Origin: Pacificibacter marinus
GTDB lineage: Bacteria > Pseudomonadota > Alphaproteobacteria > Rhodobacterales > Rhodobacteraceae
Direction: 5' to 3'
Length of the DNA: 64,000 nt
NCBI RefSeq assembly: GCF_018860505.1
Contig: NZ_JAHKPU010000034.1
Coordinates: 1 to 64,000 of the forward strand
Positions within the stretch are counted from its first letter, which is position 1, and every line of letters begins with the position of its first letter. This document shows, piece after piece, positions 62,896-64,000 of the stretch. The translations under genes and the position numbers were made by a program. The notes beneath the pieces were generated by a model that was not told the DNA's origin, did no database searches, and was given only the letters and a program-made list of their open reading frames with translations.

Positions 62896-63426
62896 ATGAA
62901 AACCGTCAAAGATTACATCCGCACTATCCCTGACTTTCCGCACGAAGGGATCATGTTTCGCGATGTCACCACCTTGTTTGCCGACCCGCGCGGAATGCGT
63001 TTGACCATCGATCAAATGCTTGCGCCTTATGTCGGCATGCAGATTGACAAGGTTGTGGGACTTGAGGCGCGTGGATTCATTTTGGGGGGCGCAGTAGCGC
63101 ATCAATTATCTGTGGGGTTTGTGCCGGTGCGCAAAGCTGGCAAATTGCCGGGCGCTGTGATTTCGCAAGACTATCAATTGGAATATGGCCAAGCGACGGT
63201 TGAGTTGCACGAAGATGCGATTGAAGCGGGCGAGAAAATCTTGGTCGTTGACGATCTTTTGGCCACAGGTGGCACGGCAGAAGCGGGGATAAAGCTGATC
63301 GAACGTCTGGGCGGTGAAATTCTGAGCTGTGCCTTTATCGTGGATTTGCCCGAACTTGGCGGGCGTCACAAACTGGAAGCCTTGGGATATGACGTCAAAA
63401 CATTATGCGACTTTGAAGGCAGCTAA
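62896..63426 (+). CDS. apt: adenine phosphoribosyltransferase
   Basis: 176 residues with the family segments [49 protein letters not shown] and the PRPP loop [14 protein letters not shown]. It converts adenine and PRPP to AMP in the cytoplasm. The adenine is the product of MtnP encoded in the same cluster. Confidence 0.95.
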   Translation: MKTVKDYIRTIPDFPHEGIMFRDVTTLFADPRGMRLTIDQMLAPYVGMQIDKVVGLEARGFILGGAVAHQLSVGFVPVRKAGKLPGAVISQDYQLEYGQATVELHEDAIEAGEKILVVDDLLATGGTAEAGIKLIERLGGEILSCAFIVDLPELGGRHKLEALGYDVKTLCDFEGS

Positions 63427-63427
63427 G

Positions 63428-63447
63428 GCAGCATCTTCCTATGCTGC
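63428..63447. terminator. weak hairpin between apt and the FAD oxidase gene
   Basis: GCAGCAT (63428-63434) and ATGCTGC (63441-63447) form a seven-base-pair stem with a six-base loop, one base after the apt stop codon. There is no T-run; it may act as a weak convergent terminator. Confidence 0.35.
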
Positions 63448-63481
63448 AGGTTACCTATGTGTTTGCAAAGTGTTTGCGAAA

Positions 63482-64000
63482 TCACGCGGGCCTGAGTACC
63501 GCCCCTGGGTTCATAATGCCTTTTGGATCAAGCGCCTGCTTGATCGCCCGCATCGCAGCCAGTTTTACGGGGTCTTGGTAACGCTCTAAATCTGCGACTT
63601 TCAATCGCCCAACGCCATGCTCTGCGCTGACGGAACCGTCATATGCGTGGGTCAAATCATGCACGCATTTTTTCACAGCCCCGCGAATGTCATCAAATTC
63701 TGCCCGGTCCCGCCCTTTTGCGGGGAAGACGTTGTAGTGCAGGTTTCCATCGCCCAAATGACCGAAACAATTGACCCTCACATCGCCTAAAGCCTGAAGC
63801 TTGGCGATGCCTTCAGGGATAAAGTCGGGAATGCGCGACAAAGGGATCGAAATATCATGTGACGAAATAGACCCGATGTGACGATTGCCTGTCGGGATAT
63901 TTTCACGCACGGACCAAAACGCTTGGCGCTGCGCCTCGTTTTGCGAAATCACCCCATCGGACACCAAGCCCGCCTCAGATGCGGCCTCAAACAAGCCCAA
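63482..64000 (-). CDS. FAD-linked oxidase, C-terminal part (GlcD/D-2-hydroxyglutarate dehydrogenase type), cut by window edge
   Basis: The last 172 residues only; the N-terminal FAD-binding half lies beyond 64000. The FAD-oxidase C-terminal domain is clear from FWSVRENIPTG, the substrate/metal His region CFGHLGDGNLHYNVF, and SAEHGVGRLKVADL, ending ALDPKGIMNPGAVL. Enzymes of this fold oxidise D-2-hydroxy acids (D-lactate, glycolate, D-2-hydroxyglutarate). It converges with apt, and the exact substrate cannot be told from this part. Confidence 0.88.
   Translation of the reverse strand: MGLFEAASEAGLVSDGVISQNEAQRQAFWSVRENIPTGNRHIGSISSHDISIPLSRIPDFIPEGIAKLQALGDVRVNCFGHLGDGNLHYNVFPAKGRDRAEFDDIRGAVKKCVHDLTHAYDGSVSAEHGVGRLKVADLERYQDPVKLAAMRAIKQALDPKGIMNPGAVLRPA

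Noticed and set aside
1-64000. CRISPR array, prophage or intact insertion sequence
   Set aside because: No regularly spaced repeats, cas, integrase, capsid or transposase genes were seen on either strand.

Overview
The window looks like a chromosomal segment of a marine alphaproteobacterium of the Rhodobacteraceae (Roseobacter group). This is inferred from the gene complement: TRAP and ABC solute uptake, a xylose operon with a single-domain XylG, PtsP, a DUF1178 protein, MtnP with Apt, and dense acyl-CoA catabolic operons. Base composition is moderate (roughly 50-55% GC by eye). No CRISPR array, intact insertion sequence, phage or plasmid module was seen. The only RNA gene is a tRNA-like 3' end at the left edge.

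Left part. Positions 1-59 hold the T-arm, acceptor strand and CCA of a tRNA (or tmRNA-like) gene. About 820 bp without a convincing gene follow, containing a 53-bp inverted repeat (113-166 and 732-785). Next come an HPP/CBS membrane protein and a divergent LysR/MFS (fosmidomycin-resistance-like) pair.

4.5-26.2 kb is the most distinctive region. Sixteen closely spaced minus-strand genes run from a peptide-type ABC transporter (binding protein, two permeases, one fused double ATPase) through a GMC oxidoreductase, enolase-superfamily dehydratase, SDR, ACAD10/11-type acyl-CoA dehydrogenase, 3-hydroxyisobutyrate-dehydrogenase-like protein, two CaiB-type CoA-transferases, a carboxymuconolactone-decarboxylase-like protein, aldehyde dehydrogenase, thiolase, a hydratase/3-hydroxyacyl-CoA dehydrogenase, an ACAD10/11-type kinase and glutaryl-CoA dehydrogenase. 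A divergent LysR gene is the likely regulator. The set reads as import plus complete oxidation of an unknown hydroxylated or cyclic acid. The separate kinase and atypical dehydrogenase resemble the levulinate/4-hydroxyacid route (phosphorylation of a 4-hydroxyacyl-CoA).

26.3-36.9 kb: a secreted di-heme MauG-type peroxidase converges on a secreted FG-GAP/UnbV (CRTAC1) protein, which is translationally coupled to the ROK repressor of the divergent xylose operon xylF-xylH-xylG-xylB-xylA. 36.9-40.1 kb: two tandem secreted proteins with LysM fused to a family-3 solute-binding domain, and a separately transcribed single-span membrane protein of unknown function. 40.3-49.2 kb is mostly housekeeping: waaA, a Nudix hydrolase, DUF1178, lysC, a small protein, ptsP, EcsC, GNAT and a flavin reductase-like protein.

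49.2-55.8 kb: a GntR/FCD regulator, SDR, cupin, RraA-like protein and TRAP transporter form a second catabolic locus. Three copies of the palindromic core TACTAGTA lie in its intergenic regions, at least two of them overlapping predicted -10 boxes, and are proposed as the GntR operator. 56-64 kb: a SulP transporter, an unusual repeat/membrane protein, pabC-pabB, mtnP-lysE-apt (methylthioadenosine to adenine to AMP), and the C-terminal part of a FAD-linked oxidase cut by the window edge.
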